The notes under the pieces: generated by a model | What the model saw: only the letters and a program-made list of their open reading frames with translations | What the model was told of the DNA's origin: nothing | The model's database searches: none | Made by a program: the position numbers and the translations under genes | Shown here: one piece after another, positions 20,701-29,225 of the stretch | How the letters are laid out: every line of letters starts with the position of its first letter | Position numbering within the stretch: position 1 is the stretch's first letter | Assembly (NCBI GenBank): GCA_947184155.2 | Contig: CAMXCT020006752.1 | Span: 248,001 to 312,000, forward strand | Direction of reading: 5' to 3' | DNA length: 64,000 nucleotides | From: Cladocopium goreaui | Lineage: Eukaryota > Sar > Dinophyceae > Suessiales > Symbiodiniaceae

Positions 20701-22670
20701 CTTTTGCGCTCAGGCTGATGCAGCTCTTTGGTGATGTAGGCGTGGAGCTCGTTCTCAAGGGCAGTGAGCTTGGTGTCGCAGGTCTGAAGCAAGTGGCGTC
20801 GCGTCGGACGCAGATCATCCTGGGCTGCAGCTTGAACAGCATCTTGGGAGTTGAAGAGCTTGACCTCAGCGTTGAAGGTCTGAAAGTCCATGAGCTCTTC
20901 GGCATGTCCTCCATCAGCAGGCACAACAAGTTCAAAGGCAGGTGGAAATTGCCACATGCTGGAGTCAAACTCGTCCAGCAAGGAGATGAGATACTCTCCA
21001 TGGGCACCCACCACAGCATGTTGCCAGGGCATGTCGTCGAGCTTGATCATGCGGCTGCGGCAGTCCAGGACCAATCCAAGGGATTCCATGATCGGTCTTC
21101 CAAGCAGCATGGGTGTTTCACCAGGCAGCAGGTACATCTGCACATAGCCGTACTTGCCACCGATGCATAAGGGCAGGCGAACAGTCCAGGTGCACTCCAA
21201 GCTGGCGTCACCACCAAAGTAGAAGGTGCGTTTGCAACGCATGAACTTGATCTTGGTGATGTCGTAGTCGGTCTCCTTGAGCTTCAGCATGTAGCGATAG
21301 AAGGGACCGTACCCTGACAAGAAGGCACTTGCGCCAGGGTCCAACATTGCGCAGTCATGGCGCTCGCACCCATGGTCGTCCGTGAAGATCACATGGCCGT
21401 GCTCCACGTCGCCAACGGTGCTTTCTGTCGGTGCCGTCTTGCGCTTGGATGCACCACCACCAGCTTTGGGCACAGGGCAGTTGTAGGTCATGTGTCCCAC
21501 TTGGCCACACCTCAAACAGGTAGGCGTGTTGCCGCTGGCTTTCGCTCTCCCTTTTGGATCGGGCTCTTTCCCCTTGCCCCTGGCCGGGTATTTCACCAGG
21601 GTGGAGCTACCTTTGCCCTTTCCTTTCTTTGTTTTGGTCTTGCCCTTGCCGCGTCCCGGAGAGACCGGTGACAAGGAGGAAGATGGTGAGGCCGGGTTGC
21701 CTCCATCCGTCAATGCCACAATTGGCAGGTATCCTCTGCTGAGCTTGATCTCATTGAAGCGTCGGCGGGCATCGATGTACGATGCATAGGCTGAGTCATA
21801 CTCTTCAGCCTGCTCAGAGGGATCTGCATCTTCCAAGGTCTGGTAGTACGCGGCATCAGTGTCGAAGTCCTCAAAGGTCTCATCATAGTAGCTGTCAGCA
21901 GCTGTGGGCGATGGATCTTGGGAGTAGTCCTCATCTTCGTAGTACCCTCCCTCATAGTCATGGTCATAGTCGTTGTCATCAGCCCAATCGTCAGCTTCAT
22001 GCTGGTTGTCGTCCTCATAGTAGACCGCATAGCCACGTCCCTTACCGCGAAAACCACGGTGTTGGGCATGGTGATGTCCTCCGCCAGCTACACTCTTGTG
22101 GTCTTGACCCAAGATGAGAAAGAGGGCTTCCTGAACTTTGTTCCGCTCCATGTTGGGCGCCTGGGTGGTCACCAGTTGCTTCTGCTCTTTGCTAAGGCCA
22201 GCTCTTCGGAGCAGATGCCATCCTTGGACCTTTGATGGAAGTGTCACATCATGGTCAGCCAGCTTGCTGTAAAGGTGGTCGTGCTTGGTCGTGTACTCCA
22301 AGAGGGTCTGACCTGGTCGCCGTTGAAGTTGGCTGAAGTACCTATCGAAGTCATTCGGAAGCTGGACCGTCCGGTCATACTCAAAGGCTTTGTCCAGCGT
22401 CTTCAACATCTTCTCAAAGGCTCCCGCCTTCTCGATCTCGTCGATGGGGAAGTTCTCAAGAAGCTTCCATGCTGTGCCAGTGAGGCTTCCGATGATGCTC
22501 AGGAGTCCTTCAGGTTCTCGTTTGGCGACCCTCATCTTCATCACATAGATGTTGATCCTCTTCCTCCATTCCTTGTAGTCGGAGGGTGCACCGCTGAACA
22601 GCGGGATGTAGGAGTCCTTCGTGGTGTTGTAGTCTCCGGCGGTACTCGCCGATCCGGTTCCAGCCGACAT
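14799..22670 (-). CDS. Gag-Pol polyprotein with methyltransferase-like insert and membrane-anchored C-terminal extension
   Basis: 2,623 residues from the first in-frame ATG (22670); the open frame extends 17 codons further to a TTG at 22721. Positions count from the ATG. Gag: about 1-190, then an acidic Tyr/Asp-rich stretch (215-290) and a Lys/Gly-rich one (340-375). CCHC knuckle C385-C388-H393-C398. Aspartic protease: D444 in LDPGAS, partner LLGRP at 522-526. Methyltransferase-like module about 655-800. Integrase: H915, H920, C948, C951, then D979, D1039, E1074 (34 residues between the last two). A long acidic/Pro-rich linker follows (about 1270-1480). RT: DVATAFLQG from 1773, HVDDM at 1878-1882. 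RNase H: D2037, E2090, D2135, D2186. The C-terminal extension (from about 2210) has hydrophobic segments at 2319-2341 and 2374-2402, a coiled coil about 2408-2510 and H2540, C2545, C2559, C2562. No stop or frameshift, so it is probably active or very recently so. Confidence 0.93.
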   Translation of the reverse strand: MSAGTGSASTAGDYNTTKDSYIPLFSGAPSDYKEWRKRINIYVMKMRVAKREPEGLLSIIGSLTGTAWKLLENFPIDEIEKAGAFEKMLKTLDKAFEYDRTVQLPNDFDRYFSQLQRRPGQTLLEYTTKHDHLYSKLADHDVTLPSKVQGWHLLRRAGLSKEQKQLVTTQAPNMERNKVQEALFLILGQDHKSVAGGGHHHAQHRGFRGKGRGYAVYYEDDNQHEADDWADDNDYDHDYEGGYYEDEDYSQDPSPTAADSYYDETFEDFDTDAAYYQTLEDADPSEQAEEYDSAYASYIDARRRFNEIKLSRGYLPIVALTDGGNPASPSSSLSPVSPGRGKGKTKTKKGKGKGSSTLVKYPARGKGKEPDPKGRAKASGNTPTCLRCGQVGHMTYNCPVPKAGGGASKRKTAPTESTVGDVEHGHVIFTDDHGCERHDCAMLDPGASAFLSGYGPFYRYMLKLKETDYDITKIKFMRCKRTFYFGGDASLECTWTVRLPLCIGGKYGYVQMYLLPGETPMLLGRPIMESLGLVLDCRSRMIKLDDMPWQHAVVGAHGEYLISLLDEFDSSMWQFPPAFELVVPADGGHAEELMDFQTFNAEVKLFNSQDAVQAAAQDDLRPTRRHLLQTCDTKLTALENELHAYITKELHQPERKRVLWEVYCGGARVSALAEAMGMDVEIFSYETGWDFDLQEHQDLFMQRLRTEMPDEVYLAPSCHLWSQMQNLAARTEAQQHQLYLKRKEHHSCHLMFVARVYKEQVDNARHAHIEQPERALSWHTAALKDLPGYWILLHQCMFGCACLDQDGLWKLVKKPTGILSSKVSMQAALAKQCDGQHLHCPLEGSAPGLGRRTSYLEDYQPGLAATIAAAINAPDPAQLWDYGLAVAEQKEVTGCLVKLQTALKTEAVRTVQRLHRNLGHPKPEALVELLQSRGASDQVIEAARHFQCTACLRYKRPNQVAPSTLRNQAHEVGERLQADVLWIKCNVSAKKFPVLSIIDQATKYTVATLLHGERGEHLIHGLERAWIRHFGLPQCLCSDEGRGWVGEEMNAWTTQHSVEHIVAPAESHRLSLVERRHTTLRKAIEIYMDDMKVSGSKGIRQALTYVVPQLNDTLSVAGYTPSQWLLGKIPRLPGGLSHDELSPAQLGDHDQFEQLLRQRAAAKKALISADLDAKLRRALLRQYQGADLPLQIGQKCFFWRDQRQDKLVKIRWHGPARIVMVEHSKDDRPELYWLSYKTQLIRCSPHHVRADFTAADTQLADAQEARREVATLRSRGVTRFLDLDKVNKRHHPDELNDDEMASGSEPDDDEGGGDDLQPPSRRQRTTYDMIPQDELSFEEAMDQMQQQLDREQQQNQDEELYEPSLAPTSPANTPAEHPEFPGQARPPVLPAPADPALLAPDPVPQPPAPINVDEPEPSREPSIMATAPNTPMNSADPLSVQPLTVTSTDMNLYEPTTAPDFLQRRRQMDRQETMQFGPFGPMRRRAAQRHAPYDQDPPEGEQHPGQRDPASELIGQAFTVSDIGGDFLPTGWSVDEEGYFQLDTKNYHDYWEIRAGCLIRHHLQPRHRPHDITKTKDCPMELKQLDPVRVTLMRLPNGIRQITTDRYDTVVPASKSSWTGMTIYQINGATRKELAMFSTAPAKKVARQAKHAIIKKKPTSELSERGLTMMEREQFMQAKIKELKSFFENGVWEFAHVKDTDPQRTLTSRMLLKWSKNPDGSPRAKARLVVRGYNDQDALEGKVETTAPTTSRLSRSMFLSLSAILKWCGWTADVATAFLQGLPQERQLWVKLPREVLTILGADDSTRMLLRKPCYGQIDAPRRWFLEATRRLTSIGLRPHILDPCAFLICETDFPDIAATDPSKCLGAERIVGMVCIHVDDMLGGGLEESLVYQHVVKQLRNIFNFREWKDQDELEYCGASLQKTPSGGWKLNHSEYLKKVKPIALHRGRGPEDYMTPAETTQLRGLLGSLQWPSVQSQPHLQCSTSLLAGQLSAGLVKSIQDANRLLKFAKLNSDVSLCYEHLCGIEDLRLVTMVDAAFGIRRDGSSQGGYLMMLVPKTTFDGVEGPYHVIDWRSSKLPRVARSSLGAEAQSASQACDNMDFACRYYQHLLEPNEPLANILNKPSPLEPTLITDAKALYDSYHRESLSSGLTDKRTGLEIKVLREGLEALGGKLKWISSERQYADSLTKEATRQLLADRLRYGRIKLSWDPNYIAAKKKKLADRIASRDEFSKPLETVPEETELNETTPIETFAEHHERIIYEAITYDEILEDHDMAVTAPAELRRDHDVNINDLVPITDTQVDLVPYDQETQNVDDWMIWMVHALLRFALKLALLALWLPPGAMAQHLGDPISTEMCPHVEIIPEEKSYFWDYVWDTAVLLALLIFVAGTYIMGWMHGWWIGHNHVLRLRHIRSDRLEARLEEKTIENLALKREVEELVRQVQCLSLPGGPILADREVKRLQQQLRCLEDSFWQKDQQCARMQRHKMGYIRQIGRLRALFIEAKDVIGRARSEAHNHAHNRCTVGRPTYHAPRGRVWHLDDQCYQLHNSQVIERYACDNCASYYVTTYIHDLNQRTLAQDMDAFMANGISDEDPEVLAEASAILDEEARMSALGSSSSAGV

Positions 22671-23023
22671 TGCCTCTGGCAGTGAAGGGGATGTAGACCA
22701 GGTAGTACGCCGGGCAGTCAATCACCAGGCACGTAGTTGCCACCACACCAGAGCTTGTCCAGGTAGAACAGCAAGAGGCCAGCACAGGGCCTAGAACAGC
22801 AATGCAGAGAGTCAAGGCCTGCTCAGGACCTGTATGCAGCGTGGCCTGCCCAGGGCCAGATCAGAAGCGCAAAGAAGCAAGGCCAGCACAAGGCCAGATC
22901 CAGAAACCAGAGCAAGGCCTGCACAGGGCCAGTGAGCAGAAGCGAGAGGTCGATGTCCACCAAGGGCCAGCACAAGGCCAAAAGGTGCAAGACAAGGTAG
23001 GGCCAGGCTGGCTCCGCTACCAA
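22671..23023 (-). other. Element 5' leader with GGCC-centred repeats
   Basis: Between PBS and the ATG. Contains many imperfect copies of AAGGCCAGCACAGGGCC-like words every 20-40 bases. No other gene is visible. It may hold packaging or translation signals; that is inference. Confidence 0.6.
23010..23022 (-). other. Primer-binding site, initiator tRNA-Met type
   Basis: On the element strand TGGTAGCGGAGCC, one base from the 5' LTR. It resembles the TGGTATCAGAGC / TGGTAGCAGAGG sites that pair with initiator tRNA-Met in many copia elements. Confidence 0.75.
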
Positions 23024-23223
23024 TGTCAAGATGGGGGTACTGGCCCACGAAGTCCAACCCGCAAGAACGCGCCTAAGCGCAGCAGCGCCTTTTCAAGAGG
23101 TGCCGCTAGGCGTATGCCATGCGATGGCGTCAAATCGCCCACCACTGTTAAGTTGGGAAAACAGCGGCGGATACAAAAGGTGAAAAGTCACATGTTGCAC
23201 AGGTTGCAGCTGCAAACTTCACA
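23024..23223 (-). repeat. 5' LTR
   Basis: 200 bp, 199 identical to the left copy; TG...CA ends. Confidence 0.95.
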
Positions 23224-23228
23224 TATAT
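23224..23228. repeat. Target-site duplication, right copy
   Basis: TATAT directly after the right LTR, matching 14527-14531. Confidence 0.65.
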
Positions 23229-23299
23229 GATTATAGATGTATGTATATATACATATATTTTTTTTTATATATTAGAAAATGTATATCTCCGGTTATCAG

Positions 23300-23408
23300 G
23301 GCTCTCTTTCATAACCATCCCATGATTGCCGAGGACCCATGGAATATCGATGCCTATTTGGTGCACGAACGCGCTCACGTATATTCCATGGAGTTACGTG
23401 ACCCTCAG
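23300..23408 (+). CDS. Host gene exon 12
   Basis: TATCAG|G acceptor 76 bases after the right LTR. Reads ALFHNHPMIAEDPWNIDAYL then VHERAHVYSMELRDPQ. Hydrophilic, His-rich loop. The other two frames stop early. Donor CAG|GTGGGG in phase 0. The next intron holds elements A, C, B and AT tracts. Confidence 0.75.
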
Positions 23409-23554
23409 GTGGGGTGTCCAGACCTGCGACACCATGGATAGATTGGATAGGTGAGTGATGGTCATGGGTGGTTTCCAGTCATGGGTGGTTTATGATTGTT
23501 TTACCCACATGAATTGGATATTTATGGGAATGTTATGGATAATTCTGGATGAAT

Positions 23555-23670
23555 TACCCTCTGGCCAACGTTTACATAGCGAACTGGAAAGATCCACCAT
23601 GCTATTAATGGGAAAATCAACGATTTCAATGGCCATTTTCAATAGCAAACTGTTAAATTACCAGAGGGTA
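23555..23670. repeat. Family A element
   Basis: TACCCTCTGGCCAA...TTACCAGAGGGTA. Confidence 0.8.
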
Positions 23671-23887
23671 GTGATGTTCTACTGGTTGCAGGGGTTGCAT
23701 TGTTATGCGTTTTTGGAGATTAGATTGCCAGTGATGAGTTGAAAAAGGGCGCCCTAAAATGACATTTATGATTATTGAAATGGTCCCAATAACGAACAGT
23801 AGGATGTCATTTGTGATTACCATTTCGAAGGGCCTCGAATCTTTTCATTACTTCTTCCCTCTACAGCTTTAGCCCAGCTAACAGTTA

Positions 23888-23990
23888 TCTGGTTGGTGGT
23901 TTGGAACATGTTTTATTTTCCCCAATAGTTGGGATGATGATCCAATCTGACTTTCATATTTTTCAGAGGGGTGGGTCAACCACCAACCAG
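23888..23990. repeat. Family C element
   Basis: TCTGGTTGGTGGTTTGG...CCACCAACCAG with the TTTTTCAGAGGGGT motif. Confidence 0.8.
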
Positions 23991-24284
23991 TTATAAATGG
24001 GATTATGATGATATTTTTCCTTAGTTTTTAGAAGTTCTTTCATCCCAACGTATAACTGGCTTTTTGGGGCCTTAATACTGTACTTATGGGACATGCCAGA
24101 GTCATGGTTTCCTTTCCATGCCAGGGTGACCTTCCAATGACCTGGGGGAGAGGTATGCCAGGTATGCACTATGACGCTACATCACGCTACATCCTAGTTG
24201 TGGCGAAAAATGACTAACCCATTAAATCCTGATTCATAGAGAAACATATAGATAAATCTATATATGATATTCTATGATCATCTA

Positions 24285-24412
24285 TACAATGTGAGGGCCC
24301 AAGATATGTTTGTTGGTTTATGTTCACCCCAGTAACTATAGTTATGAGTACCATAAACCGTAGTTATTGGAGTTATAAACCAACTTAGCTATCTTGGGGG
24401 CCTCACATTGTA
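24285..24412. repeat. Family B element
   Basis: TACAATGTGAGGGCCC...GGGGCCTCACATTGTA. Confidence 0.85.
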
Positions 24413-24689
24413 ACCATAATGTGATTTTTGTGACATATAATAACAGTCAGACATGACAATTTATGACAACAATCATGAATATTAACCATATAATCACATA
24501 TATATATATGGTATCATATATATATATATTAATCATGTATATGTGTAATCCATATGAATATTATGTAACCATGAATATATGAACCACACATACACACATA
24601 CATATAATCATGAATATTAACCATATATATAATATCCATATATGAACATGTACAACGTACACGTCCCAAAAAACAGTCCCAGTCACGAG

Positions 24690-24803
24690 GCCTGCAAGCG
24701 CTGCGACAAGATCCACGTGGAGTACGGATTGATGATGACCGCCACGGGCCGCACCGTGAGCGCCGCGGTGCAGATCGTGCCCTATGGTGCGGTGGTGGCT
24801 AAG
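24690..24803 (+). CDS. Host gene exon 13 (Cys motif then hydrophobic)
   Basis: ACGAG|G acceptor in phase 0. Reads ACKRCDKIHVEYGLMMTATG then RTVSAAVQIVPYGAVVAK. CKRC is a CxxC pair. Donor AAG|GTGCGA. The next intron (24804-26711) carries F and A elements, an unexplained open region at 25493-25825 and an AT array at 26264-26575. Confidence 0.75.
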
Positions 24804-24847
24804 GTGCGATCCCGGCTGCGAAAAAAGGAATTTGCCATCACAGCCAT

Positions 24848-24984
24848 GGATTGGAAACCATAGATTTTCCCATTATTTATATGGGGTTTTCCTATGGTTT
24901 AAGGGAAAATTTACAGGAAAACCCCATTAATTTAATGGGAAAATCGATGGTTTCCGGTGAAGATTTTCCCAGCAAAACCAATCC
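24848..24984. repeat. Family F element
   Basis: GGATTGG...CCAATCC termini; middle of GGGAAAATTTACAGGAAAACC / GATTTTCCC arms. Confidence 0.65.
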
Positions 24985-25492
24985 AGTGAATGACAGCCAT
25001 GGGGAAGAAAAAGGAGAAACGGTGAAAACCATGGCATGTTTTTTCGAAAATGGCCACAAACATGGTGATTTAAGCATGAAAAATGATGAAAGGTCTGGGA
25101 TTGGACCATCACCGCTGTCAAAACCAGCTTGATATCAGGAATGATGGGGCATTAACTCACTACAAATACGGATTTATCCATGAAACAACCTGGAATTTTT
25201 ACGGGCCGGGATTTTCATGGTTATTTTTTTTGGGATTCGTACAAGCAACTATGACCAAAAGTTGGATTACATAATTATTTAACCATTTACAACCCATATT
25301 GGCGGATGGTCATTCCGAAAAATCCATAGTGGTAAAAATGCTGGTTCTACAACGAATTCCCCATACCCCATGTGACATACCATGTTTTGACCATGGCACA
25401 GATACCTGTATGTGTATGTGTATGTATATATATATAAAGACATACAGTACATATCTATGCTAGGGGAAAAAACACCGTTTGGCTAGAACTAC

Positions 25493-25825
25493 ATGTATTT
25501 ATTGGAAAAGTACCAGAATCAGAGCTGCTTCTCCGATATAAATGTGCTCTTCCCGAGTGACAGAGAAACACCCCTGCAGAATTTGAGGGGTGAAGGGCTC
25601 CGCACTTCTGCTGTCTGCGGTTTGCAGGCGTGTGAGTATCTGAATGACCCTCCTTTGATCTACATTGGCAACAAGATGAGCTGCCTGAAAATGAAAAAGC
25701 TGGAAAGGCCTGAGCCGCCACGAAAGAAAAATGTCACCTGGTGAAGGGAGCTGATTTTTACTGGGTTCCGGGAAATGGCGATGTTTTGATGTTTTGAGAG
25801 TCCGCTGATCAAAGATAGCAAACAA
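25493..25825. other. Block open on both strands, unassigned
   Basis: An 83-codon frame on + (25493-25744) overlaps a 108-codon frame on - (25499-25825). The sequence is not repeat-like and has balanced composition, unlike its surroundings. It could be a gene fragment or retroposed copy; I recognise no family. Confidence 0.3.
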
Positions 25826-25839
25826 CTGGATTTTCGGAT

Positions 25840-25964
25840 TACCCTCTAGTTATGACTAACATAGCCATGGTATAGATGGCCCATAGAAATAGATGGTGTT
25901 TACCTATTAATAACATGGTGGGTATCTTTCGATGGCGAACTGTGAATGTCATAACCAGAGGGTA
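25840..25964. repeat. Family A element
   Basis: TACCCTCTAGTTA...TAACCAGAGGGTA (125 bp, long middle). Confidence 0.75.
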
Positions 25965-26263
25965 GAAATAGAGGTGGATCGTTCGGGATTTCATCATCGA
26001 TCCACAGATATCCACAGGTTTTAGTTCGGATGATCCAAGGGCTGTGCCACCGTTAGGACCATGTCCAGATGGTCGTGAGATCAACGAGGAATGCTGGTCA
26101 TCAGGATCCCGATTTTTTCGTAAGGAACCAGGGACTTGACTATGGCCGCATGGATTTTTTTCCGTAAGAAACCATGGCATGAATTTCGGGCAGAACTTTG
26201 ACTCCCTTCATGACACAACAAGATACTCAAAAGGTTGCTCTAGTGCCTTTCAATGGATTGGGG

Positions 26264-26575
26264 TAGCTATATATATATATGGATCTGTGTATGTATATAT
26301 AGATAATCATATATATATATATGCACACACTCACAATGGATATATAAATGAATATACAAATTATAAATATATGAATATAAATATAGATAAACACATATAG
26401 ATAATATAAGTGATATACATAATATAAATAATATAATTAATATAAATAATATAGATAATGTAAATAGATATATAAATATATAAACATATAAATATAAATA
26501 AATGTGTAAATATGTAAATAAATGTGTAAATATGTAAATACATAAAAACATAAATCAATATGTGTGTATATATAT
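26264..26575. repeat. ATATAA/ATATGTAAAT microsatellite array
   Basis: Low-complexity AT; its long reading frames are Ile/Tyr-only artefacts. Confidence 0.85.
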
Positions 26576-26711
26576 ATGGTAAACAATACACACGTACTTT
26601 TCTTGGCCTTCTTCAATCACTATGAAAGTTTAGTGGATGAAGTCTCAGCGTTTTCGTTGGTCAAGTGAGTCGTGAGTCACCATTTCCATCCATTTCGTCA
26701 GCATTTCCCAG

Positions 26712-26803
26712 GTACTCTTGAGGCTCTACTACCTCATTGCCGAGATTTTAGCCTATTCCGTGGAATACCTGGTGCCCTTCCTGCGCCGTCTCACCAGCGT
26801 CGG
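26712..26803 (+). CDS. Host gene exon 14 (transmembrane)
   Basis: TCCCAG|G in phase 0. Reads VLLRLYYLIAEILAYSVEYL then VPFLRRLTSV. A GA donor (GG|GATTTT) leaves two bases, which with exon 15 form Gly. The frame stays open and hydrophobic for 20 more codons (ILSLGGSVVCLLGW), so a later donor is possible. The next intron has the C-A-spacer-B block and a family A copy. Confidence 0.7.
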
Positions 26804-26884
26804 GATTTTGTCGCTTGGAGGATCAGTGGTCTGCCTTTTGGGATGGACCTGGGATGGAGACCTGAGACCTGAGACATGAGGGAT

Positions 26885-26912
26885 TTGAGGGGTAGGTATA
26901 CCACCAACCAGA
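26885..26912. repeat. Family C element, right end remnant
   Basis: GAGGGGTAGGTATACCACCAACCAGA, then a family A insertion. Confidence 0.65.
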
Positions 26913-27014
26913 TACCCTCTGGTTATGTCAAAATAGCTATTGAAAATGACCATTTATAGTGGATTTTCCCGTTGAAAATGGTGATTTTCCATAGTTATGT
27001 TAGTTTACCAGATA
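26913..27014. repeat. Family A element inserted in a C-spacer-B block
   Basis: TACCCTCTGGTTA...TTACCAGA+TA; the last GGG of the right terminus is lost. Flanks CCAACCAGA and AGTTAATCAC are contiguous around one TA at 39880. Confidence 0.85.
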
Positions 27015-27088
27015 AGTTAATCACTATTAATCACCATTAATCACCATTAATACACTATTAATCACTATTTTTCTACACCATTAATCAC

Positions 27089-27229
27089 TACAATGTGAGG
27101 CCCCCGTTAGATATGTGAACGTTGGTTTAGATTCGCCCCAGTAACTAGTTCGTTATTTGCGTACCATAAACCATAGTGAAATTGGACTTATAAATGAACT
27201 TAGCTATCGAACGGGGGCCTCACATTGTA
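27089..27229. repeat. Family B element
   Basis: TACAATGTGAGGCCCCCG...GGGGGCCTCACATTGTA. Confidence 0.85.
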
Positions 27230-27967
27230 GAATTAACCCATCCATCCATCCATCCCCTATAAATGAAGGTTTTACAGTAATTACTGGGAAAATCTTCGAA
27301 CTAAATAACTAAATGATGGATTTTCCCGAAAGTCACCTTTGCAAAACCTGGACAACCTGGACCCATTTGATCAGCGATTGCCGTGCCGCATGGAGCCGCT
27401 ATGGGTCGTGAAGGATGGACGACCTGCCGGGTCCCAAGGGTCCCTGTCCCAGGTTTTACTTGGCACTGGGCACCTTCACGTTGACGGAAAATAATTTGGC
27501 AGCGCAAGGCGGAGATTGGGGATTCCACCCATTGCCGAACTTTTCACGGCCAAAAATGTCCTGGAGATAATGGTTAATCTGGTTAGTTTATGGTTAACCT
27601 ATCCCCAAATTGCCGAACTTTTCGGGTTAATTGTGATGATTTCTCCAGATACTTGGTGAATTGCTGGAGAGGCCTTGCTGGAGACAACCAGCAAACGATG
27701 GGGATTTCAGCAACCAGAAAATGGCAATGGACATCATCAAACATGGCTTTGGCCAACGCGGAGATGGTAACGAGATCTAGATGTCACCTGAGATGATTCC
27801 CTTGTGGAGCCCTTCTGTTCCCCAGAAATGTTGTGTGTGAGTAGATTAGAGCCGGATAGTGATTCACTCATGTTTTTTTTGTGTTTATTGAGTTTTTACC
27901 CATAGCCATAATATGACTATGACGTATGAATGATGTATTGCCAGCAGTGGTTGTTCAAGACATGGGT

Positions 27968-28103
27968 TGCCCTCTAAATCCAAGGGCAGAAACCTTCAAT
28001 TTGTTACATAGCTATGGAAAATGGTTCATTTATAGATGAATTACATATAATATGATACAAAAAATAGTGATGTTCCATAGCTATATTAAAATACCAGAGG
28101 GTA
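27968..28103. repeat. Family A element, degenerate left end
   Basis: Left TGCCCTCTAAAT, right ATACCAGAGGGTA. Confidence 0.55.
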
Positions 28104-28140
28104 ATGTATAAACTATACAGCTCACCTGTGAATTTCAGAG

Positions 28141-28216
28141 GAACAACACGTGCACTTTCTGCAGATTGTGGATGGAGTGGGGGGCCAACGATCGGATTTG
28201 GGTTACTATGGTGAAG
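28141..28216 (+). CDS. Host gene exon 15 (second CxxC)
   Basis: TCAGAG|G acceptor. Reads NNTCTFCRLWMEWGANDRIW then VTMVK. CTFC is a CxxC pair that could act with CKRC of exon 13. Donor AAG|GTATGT is a strong GT site. The next intron is 360 bp of TA and ATCT/TTTA repeats plus unassigned sequence. Confidence 0.75.
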
Positions 28217-28409
28217 GTATGTGAAGGTTCCAGACAAAACGGATGATCACATGTGCATTTTGTTGTGAACTTTTGTATGTGGCTATATATATATATATAT
28301 ATTCCCAGTCATTTTTCGGCCAGCTCCGAAACAGGCCAAAGAGCACCCACCGAAAAGTTACCCCGACATCCAGGTTTCAGAAAACAACCATTATTCAGTC
28401 CCATTCCAA

Positions 28410-28520
28410 CCTTTATCTATCTATCTATCTATCTATCTATATATATATTATTTATTTGTTTATTTATTTATTTATTTTTTTATTTATCAATTTATTTGTT
28501 TATTTATTCATCATTATTAT
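28410..28520. repeat. ATCT and TTTA microsatellites
   Basis: (ATCT)n followed by (TTTA)n. Confidence 0.9.
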
Positions 28521-28576
28521 TATTAGCAACTCTACAAATCATTGCGCAAGCATTTTTCCCCAAATTTTATCACCAG

Positions 28577-28704
28577 GAGATGACTCTGCACAAACTCGCC
28601 AGGGAGCTACGTGATTATCGCGGGCTTCACCTTATCCTTCGTGAAGGCATCTTTGGAGAGGTTGATTCCTACACTGCTGACGCTTGGCATCGACGACTCG
28701 ACGT
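28577..28704 (+). CDS. Host gene exon 16 (amphipathic, charged)
   Basis: CACCAG|G in phase 0. Reads EMTLHKLARELRDYRGLHLI then LREGIFGEVDSYTADAWHRR and LD. A GA donor (GT|GATGTG) gives the phase for exon 17. The frame remains open to a consensus GTAAGA donor at 28755, which would need a different exon 17 frame. Confidence 0.65.
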
Positions 28705-29073
28705 GATGTGTCATGATGTGTCCGAGAATGGGGGGATTCATCCACCCAAAGATGGTAAGATGTGTTATGTAATTTTCATGGGGAACATGATGATTCACAA
28801 GTGGATGTGGGGGGTTTTCTATCAGGTTTTGCCTGGTTTTCCCCTAAATTCTCAGACAAACCCAGATGGCCAAGGATGGAGAAGGTTTCCAGAGCTGGTG
28901 ACGCATATATAAAAGTCAAAGACCGTCTGCAATAGGTGGCCGACCCATTCCCCTTTTTTAATATGGGAAATGGTCAATTTCATGAGCCGAAATCGTGTTT
29001 GTAGCATGACATGTATCACACACACATACCTCATTCTCATAGATCCCAGCTGACCCATTCTTGGACGTATGGT

Positions 29074-29183
29074 ATTGTCTGAAAATAGGGTACCTCTGAA
29101 TATCCATCAGTATTTTTAAGTATTTTTCCCATTCACATGGAAAAAACATATGGTATACTGTATACTCTAGTTTCAGACATGTC
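29074..29183. repeat. Family J element, loose copy
   Basis: TTGTCTGAAAATAGGGTACC at the left, TTTCAGACATG at the right. Confidence 0.4.
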
Positions 29184-29225
29184 TGACATGGGGTAACCAC
29201 TTCTACCATCGTTCAATTCTCCGAG

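Larger units (their letters stand above)
14532..23223 (-). mobile_element. Intact Ty1/copia-type LTR retrotransposon
   Basis: An 8,692-bp element read on the - strand. It has two 200-bp LTRs with TG...CA ends, a 5-bp target duplication, a primer-binding site next to the right (5') LTR and one uninterrupted polyprotein frame. Domain order gag - protease - integrase - RT - RNase H is that of Ty1/copia (Pseudoviridae-like), not Ty3/gypsy. The LTRs differ at a single base (14721 T versus 23213 C), which implies recent insertion. It sits antisense in the intron between exons 11 and 12. Confidence 0.95.

Noticed and set aside
15043-22700. Many long open frames opposite or overlapping the retrotransposon polyprotein
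   Set aside because: They are shadows of the GC-rich polyprotein frame; none has its own motifs or start context.
22671-22721. Polyprotein start at the TTG at 22721
   Set aside because: The first in-frame ATG is at 22670 and the 17 extra residues carry no motif.
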